Shown here: positions 45,358 to 63,069 of the stretch, piece by piece
Numbering within the stretch: the first letter of the stretch is position 1
How the letters are laid out: each line of letters opens with the position of its first letter
Source: Membranipora membranacea
Taxonomy: Eukaryota; Bryozoa; Gymnolaemata; Cheilostomatida; Membraniporidae
DNA length: 64,000 nt
Assembly: GCA_914767715.1 (NCBI GenBank)
Contig: OU612066.1
Location: 5,773,001-5,837,000 of the forward strand
Direction: 5' to 3'
Program-made: the position numbers and the translations under genes
The notes under the pieces: generated by a model
The model's database searches: none
What the model was told of the DNA's origin: nothing
What the model saw: only the letters and a program-made list of their open reading frames with translations

Positions 45358-45806
45358 GTATGATAAGTAATTATATACTACCACTAGAGAATAGTATTAT
45401 TGTGATGCCTTACATCTACATGACTTCATTGTCTGCATCTCCAATCATTCTGTCTTGGTCAGCAAAATAGTTATATGTTTTGTGGCCATCATATTATCAT
45501 CTTCAACTGTTTATCTGGAAGTAACATTGTGTAAAGATGTGATTTAATTTAGGAACATGACAATTCTGCATATCTTTGTCGCTATTAAAAACAGCACAAA
45601 CAGGATTATACTGTGGCATACTATTTACGATTACTTCACTTCACTGAAATAAATTATAATTTTATTTATTTGATCACCACCAGCTTGTCAATGAAGGTAA
45701 CGATCAAATCAGGGTGAATTTACAATTCTGCAAAAAATGTCAATGCTATGCAGTACTATGTCAATGTGTTACACTTGAACCTACAGCGAATTCATTCACC
45801 AAATGA

Positions 45807-46075
45807 TTGTCCTCATGGTTATATGAACCATTCATACTAAGTTCCTATTGGCTAATTACTAAGCATTAGTCATGTGACCTTTGGGGTATAATGGCTGGGC
45901 TGCAGATATATATAATACTGCGAATTAAATTGACTGATATATAAAATATCCAAAAGTTTAGTGGAAAATTCAGTTTTTAATATGTGTTGATAACCCATAA
46001 TGTCACATGACTTATGCTTAGTTAATAGCCAATAGGAACTTATAGTATGAATGGTTCATATAACCATGAGGACAA
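45807..46075. mobile_element. Foldback element with arms of about 80 bp
   Basis: TTGTCCTCATGGTTATATGAA at the left recurs inverted at the right end, and complementarity continues through ACCATTCATACT, AAGTTCCTATTGGCTA, ACTAAGCAT and GTCATGTGAC with small indels. The central 110 bp is AT-rich and non-coding. MITE-like; different sequence from the element at 43334. Confidence 0.85.
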
Positions 46076-46730
46076 ACACGCATCATCACTAGCCTTCATC
46101 AACTGAGGCATGTTTTTGAGGCTGCAGCTAGACGTTGGTGTATTTGAGCAGCGGCCAAGGGGTCCCTATTTGTTCAAATGCAATAAAAATTTGAACAGGT
46201 ATGTGAAAGCCTCTTGTGCTCGACATGGTGTCAATGATTTGTCTTGTATGGTACCCTGCTAGGAAACCTTTAAGCGTAGACACAATTATCAATGTCAATT
46301 CCGACTTTTTTTTGTTTCGAGTTACAAATGCAGCATGATTCCTGATGATAACAAATGAAAATCCACTATTGTCATGGGATTTAACTCCCCATGTGTTGAA
46401 GACAGACAAATCCTTAGCTTAAAGCATCCACACAATGAAGATTGGGATTATCAAAGCTGTTTCAAAATGAGCCCAAGAACAGCTCAATTGGTCAACCAGG
46501 ACCAAAGTTATGTCTTGTCCAAGTTAGGCCTCGCTGGCGTTTGCTCGCGAGCCTTGCCCAGGGAGATATGATGTCATAGACATACATTTCGCGTATATGT
46601 CTACCATAAGAAACTTTGGACTCGTGGAATTACGTCAAAATTGGATGAAACGAGAGGAAATCCAACGTTGCTCATGACATCATCGAGATTAATCCAAAGC
46701 AAAAAATTGAAGCAGATAAACGCATATTTT

Positions 46731-46978
46731 GTGGGAAAAAAAGTTGGTTTCACTTTAATAGTTCCATATACAAAAAATGTCGAATATCGGTCGAAAACCC
46801 TGTTCTGACCTCACACCCAGGCTTTCCGATTTCACGAGCAATTATTGAAAGGGCCAACTTCAATGCCTCATAACACAGCTTGTAGTGGACTGAGAGGGTA
46901 AATTTATGGCTTGTTTCGAAGCTGATTAGCTGGAGAAACAGCTTTGATAATCCCAATCTTCATTGTGTGGATGCTTTA
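46731..46978 (+). repeat. Dispersed repeat, copy 2
   Basis: Partner of 34698-34955, in the same orientation, with about one mismatch every six to eight bases by eye. Probably an old interspersed element; neither copy shows a long open frame. Confidence 0.85.
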
Positions 46979-47239
46979 AAACCATTGATATCATAATTAA
47001 GTATGTCAGTGCTCAAAACAATGGAATTATTCAAAACCACGCAAGATATCAAATCATCATGATTACCTGTGCTGAACTAGCTTGTATCTGTGTACATGTG
47101 CTACAATCATACACAAGCCAGACGGTTATAAAAAAAATCTCCCGTCAATTTATAGTCTCGATACCCTGTAATGCCGTGTGAGAAACCTTGTTGTCGCTTG
47201 GTTCTTTTATTTTCGATATCAGTATGGGTCTGCATACTG

Positions 47240-47374
47240 CATACTAATATGGCACAGAAGCATTTGAGGTCGGATGCCCTTCCTGCCACCACCGTGATCT
47301 GCTGTGTTGTGGATCGAAAACGGGACCTCTTGATTGGAAGAATCATGCCCTATCCATTGCACCACAGCCAGGAG
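47240..47374 (-). mobile_element. tRNA-derived SINE
   Basis: On the minus strand a tRNA-Arg-like head starts near 47374: TGTGGTGCAATGGATAGGGC resembles an A box, and GTTTTCGATCC a degenerate B box. The ends GCTGTG and CACAGC can pair like an acceptor stem. About 50 bp later is GCAGGAAGGGCATCCGACC, close to the GGAAGGGCATCC tail that I recall from several tRNA-derived SINEs. The T arm does not pair well, so it is not a working tRNA gene. Confidence 0.6.
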
Positions 47375-47909
47375 TGGTTGGTTATAGGTATACAATTAAA
47401 TGATAACCTTATAGGAATAAGCCAATATCAAACTAAAATATTCAAGAAACAACATAGTGGTGTATCTGACCAGGAAGTGTGGGACAAACTTTGACGCATG
47501 GCAAGCTGGTGTACACAGAGTACAGCTTTACTGAATACACGGCACCTTATCTTGTCTCGATATCTATCAAAGTAGTAGTCATTTAAATTATAATATGTGA
47601 ATAATTATACCGTGTGTGCCATAAATTGCTACTAGCTTCTGACACTGCTGGCTGAACAGCTTGTGCCCATGAGTCATTTTTTGAAAAATCTTTTTCATTC
47701 TGCTATTTATTTTCACCTGGTCCTATTCTGGAGTTGAAGAAACACAGAAATCTACACTGAGAGAAAACTCTCAGAAAACTCCCATCATTACCCTTAGAAT
47801 ACCTCATTATTTACATCACGTGACTGAATCACATGACTGAAGATATTTTTATCTATGGTAATTTGCCAACTTATAGTATCACTTGTGTTTTGTTTACATG
47901 AGAAGGAAG

Positions 47910-52328
<4,419 letters not shown>

Positions 52329-52399
52329 TGATGTGTACTCGATTTGTACTCGTCAGCTTCAGCTGTCAACCTCAAGAGACGACAACCTTTTTAACCATA

Positions 52400-53820
52400 T
52401 CAAACTGCTTTTAAATCATATCAATCCACTATTGGCATTGAATTTGGCGATTTGAAATTAAACTATTTCAACATTATGAGAAACAACACACTTTTTATCA
52501 TATACATCTTGTTTACATTTGATTGTCAATGTTCAGGGTATCATCTTTTACTGTCTGCTCCAAACCGTTCCGCCATTTTCAACTGCTTAGTCTCTGCGCA
52601 AGAAAAATCTATTTCCTTAGTTCTTACATCTATTCTATTTTTATTCCTTTCAAAATAAAGTAAGCAATAGATTTCTCTTTTGAAAATCCTTTCAATTTGA
52701 TTGATTAGAAAATGCTTTGTAGTATCAACCAATCAAAACAGATTTGACGGAAGAACCCTAAAGCATCAAAAAATGCTGACCACTAGAAAACTTGCCTGTA
52801 ATAGTTTGTGCATTTGGGCAGCTTGCAGCTGTCGAATGGGTGGGATACAAGTAAGTGTGGTACAAAATGTTTTTGAGATATATTGCTAAAAATTTCTGCT
52901 ACAAAAATATGTTGTGACTATAGAAATTATGTAAGGAAAAAAAAAAATAAAACAGTGCCAATAAAACTGACAAAAACCCCACTGCCTGTATAAAACTCAA
53001 TTCATTTAAAATCTCTGCAGCAGCCCGCCTTGACCATCATGCTGTCCTTACTATGAGCTACCAGCTATTCAATCATCTACCGACTAGTCTTAGACCATGC
53101 TAAAACAGAGAGATCATTATTCAAAGTTAATAAAAACAGATGGGGAAATTACAGATTCAATGAAACCAGGGAGTTTGGGAACTCCCTGGTGAAACTAAGA
53201 AGAGATGGATATGCATTGTGCGGCTTCAAATCATCTTATTAAATATTTTCGGTGTGGTTTGAAAAAGGGAATACGCTAGGAGAATAGCGGCTAAAACAGC
53301 AGTAGAACAGACCTGGAATGCTGTCACCTTCTGATGTCGGTAAATACAGCCTGGAAGGATGGATCCATCATTACATGAACAGGCTCACAGGACTACAAGA
53401 GAACATGGCAGCAAATATATAACCATCAGGGCAAAACACGACAGAACTGGTAATGGACACAATAATTTATCTCCTGATTGTTGATTGATGTTTTACTCGG
53501 GGTTCAAGTCAGTTTCGTTGCTCACGGTCAACAACTATTAATAATATTATGAGGTAGATTACAAAATATATTAATTGGATACATATTACTCTCTGTTGGT
53601 GACACTGCTCGAAACAATCAATGTAAAAAGATATTCTATTTTGATAACAGTAAATCTTAGGAAATTTAACAACGGTTTCAGATCATTTAAACTACAATAC
53701 AAACAGTACTATACTGTAGAAGAGAAACATCAACTCTTCTTTCATCTAACTCAACATTGTATTATTATCTGCACACCACATCATATATTTGGTAATGAGA
53801 TGTTGTTAAATTATCACCTA
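52400..53820. other. Intergenic, no supported gene
   Basis: Sequence between cathepsin (+) and STAMBP (-), which converge here. It should contain both 3' UTRs and the missing last STAMBP exon. A hairpin lies at 53165-53190. Confidence 0.5.
53165..53190. repeat. Hairpin with AGGGAGTT core
   Basis: ACCAGGGAGTT, TGGG, AACTCCCTGGT: a perfect 11 bp stem with a tetraloop. Related to the hairpins at 32618 and 38093. Confidence 0.92.
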
Positions 53821-53821
53821 C

Positions 53822-56800
53822 CTGGAAAAGGGCAGGATCTTTCGGATGTGGATGAAATCCTCCTTTAGTACATTTAGTTATATAGTCTAGCCCGTACTCA
53901 GGTGTTAAATGAAATATTCCAACTCTACAACACAAATCGATCACTAATGACGCTTAGCTTGCATCATAAGTGAGGCAGTAAGATTAAGCATTTTTTTTTT
54001 TGAGTTATCGGACGCTGTTGAATTGTACCTTCTTATGTACAGAGTCATTTACAAGGATGACTATTGAATACTACTCCATCCAATAAACTATACTAAGTTC
54101 ATTGTTTCCATGCACTAAAGTACTTGCATTGCAGAGCACATCACTGGTTTGCTTTTAAAAAAAGTTTATCGTTTCAAAAACTTAATTGCCCTCATGATTT
54201 GGCGATTTAAACATAGGTCTTTTTTCTCCTCAGAGTCGCCATGGTCACAGTACGCTTTTATTTACAAGTACAAGTATATTCAATACTTACTCATCATATT
54301 TAGGGGAGACAACTATGGCTATAGCTTCAGGCATTAGTAACTGTATATTACAATGTGTGTGTAAGTCTACACTGGATAAGAAGGCTGTCTGTGATGGATG
54401 TGTCTGGAAAGTACAAATGATACAAACGTTGAGGGATTTGCCCTGGTAATTGACAAATGTAAATGACTAAACTTCTACTCACCAACAACAAACGTTTGAA
54501 AAAATTATGACGGCAAAATATCTCTGTTCAGATCTCTGCACACTTTCTCAAACAAAAGAAGCTGCTTTATTACGTAGTTTTGTTTAAATATTCTTTGATA
54601 TTGAAAGTTGAAACAACAGTTTTCAAAACCGAGGTTGTAATAAGCCTATCATATGACAAAGTGATAGCATAATAGTATTTTATAATATAGTGTCAGAGTT
54701 CATAAATTCAATCAATATACTGGAGTAAATGTTCATATTTACATTTAAACTCATTATATCAATTATTTAGGTGCTGAAACATAAAATATTGAGATGGAAA
54801 CTTACATGAATCCATCCGAGCTGCAGCAGTTCGTGTTTATCTGCATATTCATAAAGTTCTTCCTCATGTAATAAATCACATGAGTCAGGAGCACCTTTCT
54901 GATTGGGTATTAATACGTTAGTGACAAGAAATGAGTTCCTCTCCTGGAAAAAATAACAATAACAGTCGGCCCACCAAATACAAAATTTTATATTCGTATT
55001 AGCTAAAATAGTTGCACTGTTTTGTTGCGGGACAGTAGCAACAGTCGACCATCAATGACAAAGGTGTCAAGCTACTTGGGTACCAAAATATATAATTATA
55101 TAAGTGATTGGGTTTTGAAAATTGTTGTTCCACTCAGGCAACAAATCAAACTCCAATCCGCAACAAAGGAAATAAGTGTTTACCACAAAGAAAGAAATAT
55201 ACACTTTTTGTTGTTGTATAATCAGTGGGACTTACCAGTTTGCCAAATAAGATTCCACAAGTTTCAATATTCCTCAAGGTATTTGATTTTGCAGACTCAG
55301 CGAATCTTTGGCTAATGGAGATTGGAACTCGTACAGGTTTTAGACCGTATTTATTTTGACTACTTGTCATGTCACTCTGTGTCTGAGTAAAATGTACTGG
55401 TTTTGTACTTCTGTCCACAGATGGCATCCTGAATAAATAGGAATAAATGACAGGTCAAGAAAAAATCTTCTGAAACACAATGTTGAACTCCTAACAGAAT
55501 TATTCTAAATTAATCATTATGAACTACAGCAATATTAGAGTTGTCTTCCCATTATTGACTGAAAAAAGGACGAATCCCATAGTTAACTATAATCATATTT
55601 GCCTGAAGTATGATTATTCATAATAAAGAAGAATTGAAGGATGTAACATAGTTGTTTAGCCACGATTATGAACATTCGTGTTCAGACAAATTAAACTTTC
55701 TCAATTACATAACTTACGCGGGAGATGACATGGCGTCTCCGTAGCTAGGTGGGAGGACAGGCATCAGACCTGCGGGCTGTGAGTGTGGAGCCACTGAGGG
55801 CTGGGTGTGGGGAGCCGCTGTGGGCTGAGGAGGCTGATATCCAGGCATCACTTGAGGGTACGGTATCTGAGTGGAGGGAAGCCTGACCTGCTGCTGAGAG
55901 TGAGGAGGTATGACAGGTACAGGCTCTGAGGGCGGTGCTGAGGGAGGAGACGGTAAAGGAACCACAGCCGGACCATTGGCTTCTTCCTTTTCCAATTCCT
56001 TTGTCAGATACATGGCAAACTTTCTGTCTTCTTCCTCTGATGCCTGGGAAAATTAATTGAACTCAATTCCGACATGGCATTAGTCTGTAAGGTTACTGGA
56101 GAAATGTATCATAAAAGTTGAAACAGCCTCAAAATCTGCGGAAATTTATGTAAACATTTATACAATAACAGATTTCATTATTACACCCACTAGAAATAAC
56201 AATATCTTAGACACAATTACAGCTGACTAGTCAAGGCAGGGAGAGGCCTTGTCCTATAGCGTATATGAATGGAGTAAGGTTAGGTGTATCCCTCATTAAA
56301 AATGGGTATAAAGTCATATCTGTTAGCAGGGTGAATTCAATCGCTAGTGAAATGAACCATTCTTAGTGTCATCCAGTTTGTAATATGAAGGTACAGAGAA
56401 CACAGAGTCAATGCAGCAGTGAATCACTTGCTGCTGCATGTCACAAGGTGTGCACCGCATGCCAGGATGAGAACACCTGCCTGTCACGAGCTGAGCGCCT
56501 GCATGTCTGTAGCACATACATACCTGCTTCCTGCGAGCCTCTTCCTCAGCTGCATGTCTGGCATTATTCTCTTCTTGTATCCTTCTCTCCTCTTCTAATC
56601 TTCTTTCCTCTTCCTGCCTAAGACTGAGTAATCGCACTGACTCTTCATGCTGTTTTTGTTTATAAACTTCTTCATAATTTGATTTTATTTTGTTGTGGAT
56701 ATCTTCTGCCAACTGCATAATCTCTTTAGTGTTCTAAAATTGATGGTGATAAAAAATTTAGGTTGCCACTGCCAATAAGCAGGAAAAGGTCGCGTGAAAC

Positions 56801-57531
56801 AATTGATAATATGAGCAACAAGTACAAGTCTTCGTCCTCTGGTTAGTGTTGTCTTTCTCATGTATGGCGAAAAAAAGGTGTATAAATAAAGTAACAATCA
56901 TAACATATTATAACCCTAAGAAGCACTACATCCATAACAAGGTGTTGTTCGCAATCACCACACAAGTTAAATAAACATCATATCTAATAAAACTTACTCT
57001 TTTTGCTATTTTCTTCATTTCAGGGTCTGCAGCAGGATATCCTGGGTGTTTGGGTAAGTGCTCCAATGTTAAACTGAAGAATAGAAATCTTATTACACTG
57101 GTATCCTGATACAGGATCCTTTCCAAAATAACTAGGCCATGAGGGATGTATGAGTTGTTATTTGACGATTATTAAGTGAAATTAATTACTTTTGCACTAT
57201 CATCATTACAAAAGTATTGCAACCTGGTAATTTTGCGCATGTGAAACAAATTGGAACATTTCCAGAATTTAATTGCTGTATTATTCATGCATAAAATAGT
57301 TTGCTTTTTGGTGAGTCATTACCTGAGATATTTTTGGTATAGGACGAAAGCCTGCTCCAGACTTCCCTCTGTGTAGTATACTTTGGCCATCCTCATCACC
57401 TCCAGGCTGCTCCGGAAGTAACGCTTTATCTGCACAGCCGGATCAAGCTTCACAGTGCTGGCCTGGTTACTCAGTGTCTTTATTCTATTACTGGGGTTGA
57501 ATGTCTCAACGGAAGGACCAAAGTTCGCCAT
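53822..57531 (-). CDS. STAMBP: STAMBP/AMSH-like JAMM deubiquitinase
   Basis: Eight exons in frame: 57531-57323, 57073-56998, 56733-56524, 56043-55718, 55428-55236, 54943-54806, 54403-54291, 53924-53822 (456 codons), plus a short final exon not located. The N-terminal USP8-dimerisation/MIT helices ([45 protein letters not shown]) match AMSH. Then come a Glu/Arg coiled coil (about residues 120-165) and a Pro-rich stretch of about 90 residues. The JAMM/MPN+ domain starts near [12 protein letters not shown]. It has the acidic residue in IETCGILFG, the zinc motif [15 protein letters not shown] (His-x-His-x7-Ser-x2-Asp) and the second zinc site Cys-x5-His-x-His in [17 protein letters not shown] removes Lys63-linked ubiquitin from cargo at ESCRT-0 on endosomes. 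The first ATG (MANFGPS) is chosen as start. Catalytic residues are intact. Confidence 0.93.
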
Positions 57532-57599
57532 TATTGTATTGTCAGCAGTACAGGCTATGGCAGGCACGAATGCTGAATCTTTGTCACATTGATGACGTT

Positions 57600-58970
57600 T
57601 TATCCTTGATTTTTTATGAGTAACTGAAAGATGTCAAACAGAATCCAGTCTCTGTAAAAGAGGAAAATATTAAACCAAATTACTCTGTGTATTCTGGAAG
57701 TCAACTCTCATTGCTTTTGTTGTGGTCTATAATAACATAGGAAGATTGAGTGGATTTTAAATTCCATTGTTGAATTATTAAACATTCATGACAACTTAAC
57801 TGTATTATTTGTAGACAAAATTCTTGCATCAAAGATTCCGTAAATGGAAGCTCCTGTTCAGTGGCAAATTAAGTCAAAACAGACAGGCAAACACCACAAC
57901 ATGGTTAGGGTTGTCATACTGGTAATCGGACATGCTCCATTATCTGGATGCAGGCAAATAAGAAATAAGTGATTTTTAGTAGAGATGGAGATCACTTCCT
58001 AATTAATTAACTATCTGGTACCTGAATGACCTATCAATCAGAATGATTAATGAACTACTGCATAAAATTGAATTGTTACTGTAGGCCACAATTTAAGTTT
58101 CAATTATGTGTCTTTTGGACTGCAAACAAACTTTTTCTCCATTCTCAAAACGCTCTTGATCCATCACACAACTTTCATAGTACAAAATAAGTTGAAGATA
58201 AAGCTCAACAAACTCTGTGCAATATTTGATGTCACAAAGGAAAATAGTACTTCAGTGTAGTGGTATGTAACTCATAATTGGGGTAATATAGAAAAAATTT
58301 AGAAGAATTTCATTGGCCTCATGGAAGGGAAAACCTGTCAGTAGATGAAGTGGCTCAGGCTAAAGCTGTTTGGCGAAAAACTGTTGAAAACAATGCCATA
58401 AGCAACCATCTTCATTCATCCAATGAACACCAATATTGTAGTCATCAGCAGAGATACACTGTCAGAGGTATCTCTACATGATAAAGGTATAATTCAGCAA
58501 TTCCTCTCCTCATGGATTTTCTCCCCTAAATCCTGAAAGCCTGATGTTGATGGAACAGTGGTGATACAATAACACATTGCAAAACCTAATGTTACCCCAG
58601 ACAAGACCTGAGTTAAAATAATAAAATTTGATGAGGAGTATTCAAGGCATCCATCATTGGACCCTGTCCTCAGGGTTAATGGTTGGAATGTCCTGGACTC
58701 ACTGCAGTCAACTGGTCACCAAAAGGAGCCGGGATTGTTCTTACGGTCAAGGGAAAGAACTTCATTAATATGAATTATAGGTTCTATAGCCGGCCTGGTA
58801 GACCTTTTTTGTTTGCACTTAAGTATCGTTCATGCTGGTCAAGTCTTTTACGAACCGCAATAGCACTATGTGGTAAAGGAATATTCCTATCATTCAATTG
58901 AAAATTGGGATAGGAGATTACTTTAGTACGATGCACCTGTACGCCAGCCCTGAAGGTGAAACCTTCTCCA
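57600..58970. other. Intergenic upstream of STAMBP, no supported gene
   Basis: Presumed promoter and 5' UTR side of STAMBP, then unique AT-rich sequence. No coding frame with splice support. Confidence 0.5.
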
Positions 58971-59964
58971 TAGGGGAAGGCGGGGCACGTTGAGCCATGG
59001 GGCACGTTGATCCACCCCACTTTTTTCAAATACCATTTTATGTTTTGAGTTTTCCCCTCCATCAGAGGTCATGTGACCAAGGGCACCCTTTTTGAGCAGA
59101 CAAAAATAAAGATAGCTACTAAGGGAAGATAATTATTTAGTTTTTCATCGTTTTTATCGTAAAAAGTAAATAATGCGCTAATCGACGGAAATTTCATCTA
59201 TTCTCAACAGGGCGTGACTGAGAATTTGCAACTTTTATTATGTGATAACATCATATTTAGTCTCAATTTCACATAATCTAAACTTATCTCTGATGGAGAG
59301 ATTTTGTTAAACTTGAGTTGAAAGTGAAAAACAGGCTGTTGGGGCACGTTGAGCCATGCCCGACGGGGCACGTTGAGCCATGCCCTGCAGTATATGAATG
59401 TTATATGATGAAAGTGTATTTATGAAGTATATGTACACGAAAACAGAAACATTGTATATGATGTTTCTTTAATGAAGTTAGCAATTACTCTGAGTTCACT
59501 TTTCCCTTCACTTATCATCAAGTTTGCAGTGTGCAAGTTTTTCTCTACTGCAAATGTTTTGGAGATTTATTTTGTGTTGCGAATTATATTTTATAGTTCA
59601 ATTGAGTGAAAAACTGCGCTGTTGCAATGAATTAGGTTGCTTTTCTTTATTTCTTATGGTTGCAATGAATTGAAAAGTTGTGACCAGCAAAGAGATGACC
59701 ATAACAGAGTGGCTCAACGTACCCAATACAAAATTCGGACCCGGCTCAACGTGCCCCGTGCTTGGGGCACGTTGAGCCGCTTTCCAATTTTTTTTGAAAC
59801 AGCAATATTTCCTTTTCTCGCTGCAGTAGGTTTCTGACCTCACTCATGTTGATGGAAGACATGAAGACCTATTTCAGTGCCAATTTTTGTTAATCTGGCG
59901 CAATTCAACTGCATGTTACAATCAAATATGTAAAAACTGGCTCAACGTACCCCGCCTTCCCCTA
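58971..59964. mobile_element. Terminal-inverted-repeat element, about 1 kb, non-autonomous
   Basis: The 26 bp ends TAGGGGAAGGCGGGG-CACGTTGAGCC and its complement differ at one base. The interior carries further copies of GGGGCACGTTGAGCC in both orientations (58999 partial, 59341, 59365, 59711, 59743, 59764). The flanking TA could be the target-site duplication if the element proper starts at GGGGAAGG. No transposase frame is present, so it would need a partner in trans. Confidence 0.85.
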
Positions 59965-60640
59965 CTGATGACAAGACAGTATGATTGTGTTGAGGCATAT
60001 CATGAACAGGGAGCACCTTAACAGAAGTACTGTCATATTTTTCACCAAAGTTTGCTCAGACATACCCGCTATTCCAAGTCAACTAAAGGTAGTTTAAATT
60101 GTTGTCTAGATCCTTCATCTTGAAGGCTTCTTCATTCACGTTTGTTAAGTTTTTGACACATGCTCTATAAGCAGCTAAGACAATTCAAATTTAATGAATA
60201 TTATAGACTTACTGATGAAGAGACCTACACATCTGATCTTGGACTATGTCTGTTCAATCAAAGAGTCTCTAACTCTATAAGCTCTATGGTCCATTTTGCC
60301 AATGGGTGGATGATACTGGACTGGTACTAACTGGACATATTTGGATATATAGTCAGATATTTATTCCCAGATGAAAGAATTTTTCAGTAGGTCTGCTACC
60401 CCTGAAAGCATTCTTAGGTAAGGTTAGCTAGGTTAGAGAAGTCAGGAGTTCTTAACCAATGCCCCACAGTACAAACAGCAGCTTATGACAATGAGTCATA
60501 CTTACTATTATATTATCAACAATCATTATAATTAATAACTACCCAGCGGGCACATTGTATGCGGCAACATGTTTCCAATGTCGCAATTGGATTGTTTCTG
60601 TGTTGCATGGTACACGTTTAACATTCAATATCTTGTAGAT
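59965..60640. other. Intergenic, no supported gene
   Basis: Unique sequence between the inverted-repeat element and the 256 bp tandem duplication. Nothing recognisable. Confidence 0.5.
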
Positions 60641-61152
60641 GCATAAATGGTGCATACAAAGCAACACAGTTTTTTCCAATATGGTAACTGCGCAGTAACT
60701 ACAGCTACTTTACTCGAGAGTAATTTGCAAGAATACTGGCATCATATGTGATAAAATGCTTTGCCATTTGTTTGTTAACACTCTATGTGGCTCCAAATTG
60801 TGTGCAATTCTATTTTGCACTGTTTTATTCCATTTTCTTAAAATCAAATCTAGTCTCTAGACCGCATGGGAATGATGCGTTTATGACCACGTAGAGGCAT
60901 AAATGGTTCATACAAATCAACACAGTTTTTTCCAATATGGTAAATGCGCAGTAACTACAGCTACTTTACTAGAGAGTAATTTGCAAGAATACTGGCATCA
61001 TATGGGAAAAAAATGCTTTGCAATTTGTTTGCTAACACTCTGTGTGGCTCCAAATTGTGTGCAATTCTATTTTGCACTGTTGTATTCCATTTTCTTAAAA
61101 TCAAATCTAGTCTCTAAACTGCATGGGAACGATGCGTTCATGACTGCGTAGC
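60641..61152. repeat. 256 bp tandem duplication
   Basis: Two adjoining copies, 60641-60896 and 60897-61152, both starting GCATAAATGG, with scattered substitutions and no net length change. The second copy is open for 82 codons on the + strand, while the first has a stop (TGTGATAA); this is probably chance. Confidence 0.93.
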
Positions 61153-61946
61153 TGTTGAATTTGTATACATTACTTGCATTTATCTCCCCTGGTAAGCTGC
61201 TAACGTTTGGTAAGCCCTTGTGACAACACAACAGTGCAATATAATTATTTAAATAAACCAATATTCAATAACTTTGAAACATTAATACATGTCAGTATTT
61301 TGAAATTGGTAAATAAATAGCCAGGATTTAAATTACCTGCATTAAGCACCACTTAATGCTCTTTGCGAATAAAGTTGAACCAGATTGTATTCGAAATAAG
61401 TTTCAAGAGGTACACTGCTAATGACTCCATGACTTACCCTACACTAAAGGAAGTCCAATGGTCTAATGGGCCTTCTACTCAACATCCGCAGTGGACTGAA
61501 TCACTATGAGTAAAACACCCTCCTAAATGCTAATTGATATTAAATCTAATAAATCGTAATTAAAATGAAATATATACTGAGGTATGACATATTGCGTATA
61601 AATTTGCTGTGTAGAAAACGCATGGTTACTATATATACAAGCCTCTAGTTAGATGTGTAGCAGAGGCAGTTTATATATGGTAACAATATCTACTAAAATG
61701 CACCATTCCAACGTATATTAGCGTGACAGATTGCCACATTAGGCAGACGTAGTTCAGCCTCTAAGGTAAGCATCTTTTCAACATAGTTTAGATACAGTTG
61801 TGCCGGCTGGGTAGTGTCTATATAATAAGAATAACATATCCATTCTATGATTTAACTGCAAGAGTTCTCAGCAGAAATTTACCAACAATACTAGGGATAT
61901 GACTAGCCTGCAGGTTAAGTTGTATTTGCATGACACTGGCTCTTAC

Positions 61947-62072
61947 CTGTAGTTGAAAGTTGGTTGATTGGTTTTTCTTCTTCAATAATAACTTTTTCCA
62001 CAACTGCTCAGCCTGTAGAACTTGGTACTGTTTCCGGTACTTGTATTTGGGGGTATTGGAGAGCCCCGTCAT
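61947..62072 (-). CDS. Probable first coding exon of an unidentified gene
   Basis: ATG at 62072 opens MTGLSNTPKYKYRKQYQVLQ and continues through EQLWKKLLLKKKNQSTNFQLQ to a strong donor CAG|GTAAGA, 42 codons in phase 0. The composition is basic and helical. No continuing exon could be chosen with confidence toward lower coordinates (61.9-57.6 kb), where repeats dominate. It may belong to a short gene there. Not recognised. Confidence 0.45.
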
Positions 62073-62079
62073 GTCAAGC

Positions 62080-63060
62080 TATAGAAACTGACACTATAAA
62101 GTAGTTCAAGATAGTAACTGCAGGTAGTATTATTTTATAATATTGGATTTGATCATTTATTTGTGAAAGGTCAATAATTAAAATATTACAGACTATATTT
62201 TTCCAGGGTCCAAAAATCATTTCTCCAGAGTGAGTACATGTGTGTTGTCTTTAGCTTTGGCAAAGACAGTGTGGAAGCAGCCTAGATAGCCTGCCCAGGC
62301 CATGTACTGTGGCTAGGGAATCATAGCAACATAATAAGTGAGGAAGAGGGTGCATGCACCACCATGACAGATATGCAAATGTGATATAAATATATTCTTT
62401 CTACTAACTATACTATGATAATAAATATAATATAATATAATGAATCATTCTTCATCACCCTCCGGTTCACACCAAGGGGGAGTGCCTCCTTGTTCACACA
62501 GTGACTGCAACTAGTCACAGTAACAGTGGATCAATGAGTTATAGAGAACTCCTTGAGTGGAGTGACAAAAGAAGTTTGGTTTGGACAATGAGAAAGCATG
62601 TATTTTGGCCTCATTAACAAGTGTGAATGTGGGAAAAGCAAGCACAATGTGTCTATTGAATCCATTCATAGATTGATTGATGCTGGAGTACTGTTAAGGT
62701 AATATTTTTAATCCACATGGGTCAGGCTGGGGCTTGCAAACATCTGTATTGTTTATATACTGGATTAAGGCAATTTTCATGCTTCAAAATAACTTTCAAC
62801 CTACTATTGCAATTGCAGCAATACGATTCATTGCTTGTTACTGCTGTGGCTTAGTCATATCCCTGTAATCCTTATCCTGTTACTAGTATTCATCAACCCA
62901 AATTATGACTCTGGTTTTGCATTAAGATGGTTTCGACTAACCTAGTACCTCATTCATTAGTCAAACCAAAGAATCAAGTAAGCTGTTGACTCTGAGGTAT
63001 TGTAACGATCCTCTTGTCAAAGGCGTCCTGTATCCACTTCATATCCCCCATCAATCACAT
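62080..63060. other. Intergenic, no supported gene
   Basis: Unique AT-rich sequence between the orphan first exon and the SINE. Nothing recognisable beyond short simple repeats (ATAATATAATATAATA near 62420). Confidence 0.5.
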
Positions 63061-63069
63061 GGTTGATTA

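Noticed and set aside
53495-53537. Candidate last exon of STAMBP on the minus strand (VVDRE-like residues after an AG)
   Set aside because: It recalls the VVDR near the AMSH C-terminus, but in the required phase it reads LLTVSNETDLNPE, and the matching residues are in another frame. The last exon was left unassigned.
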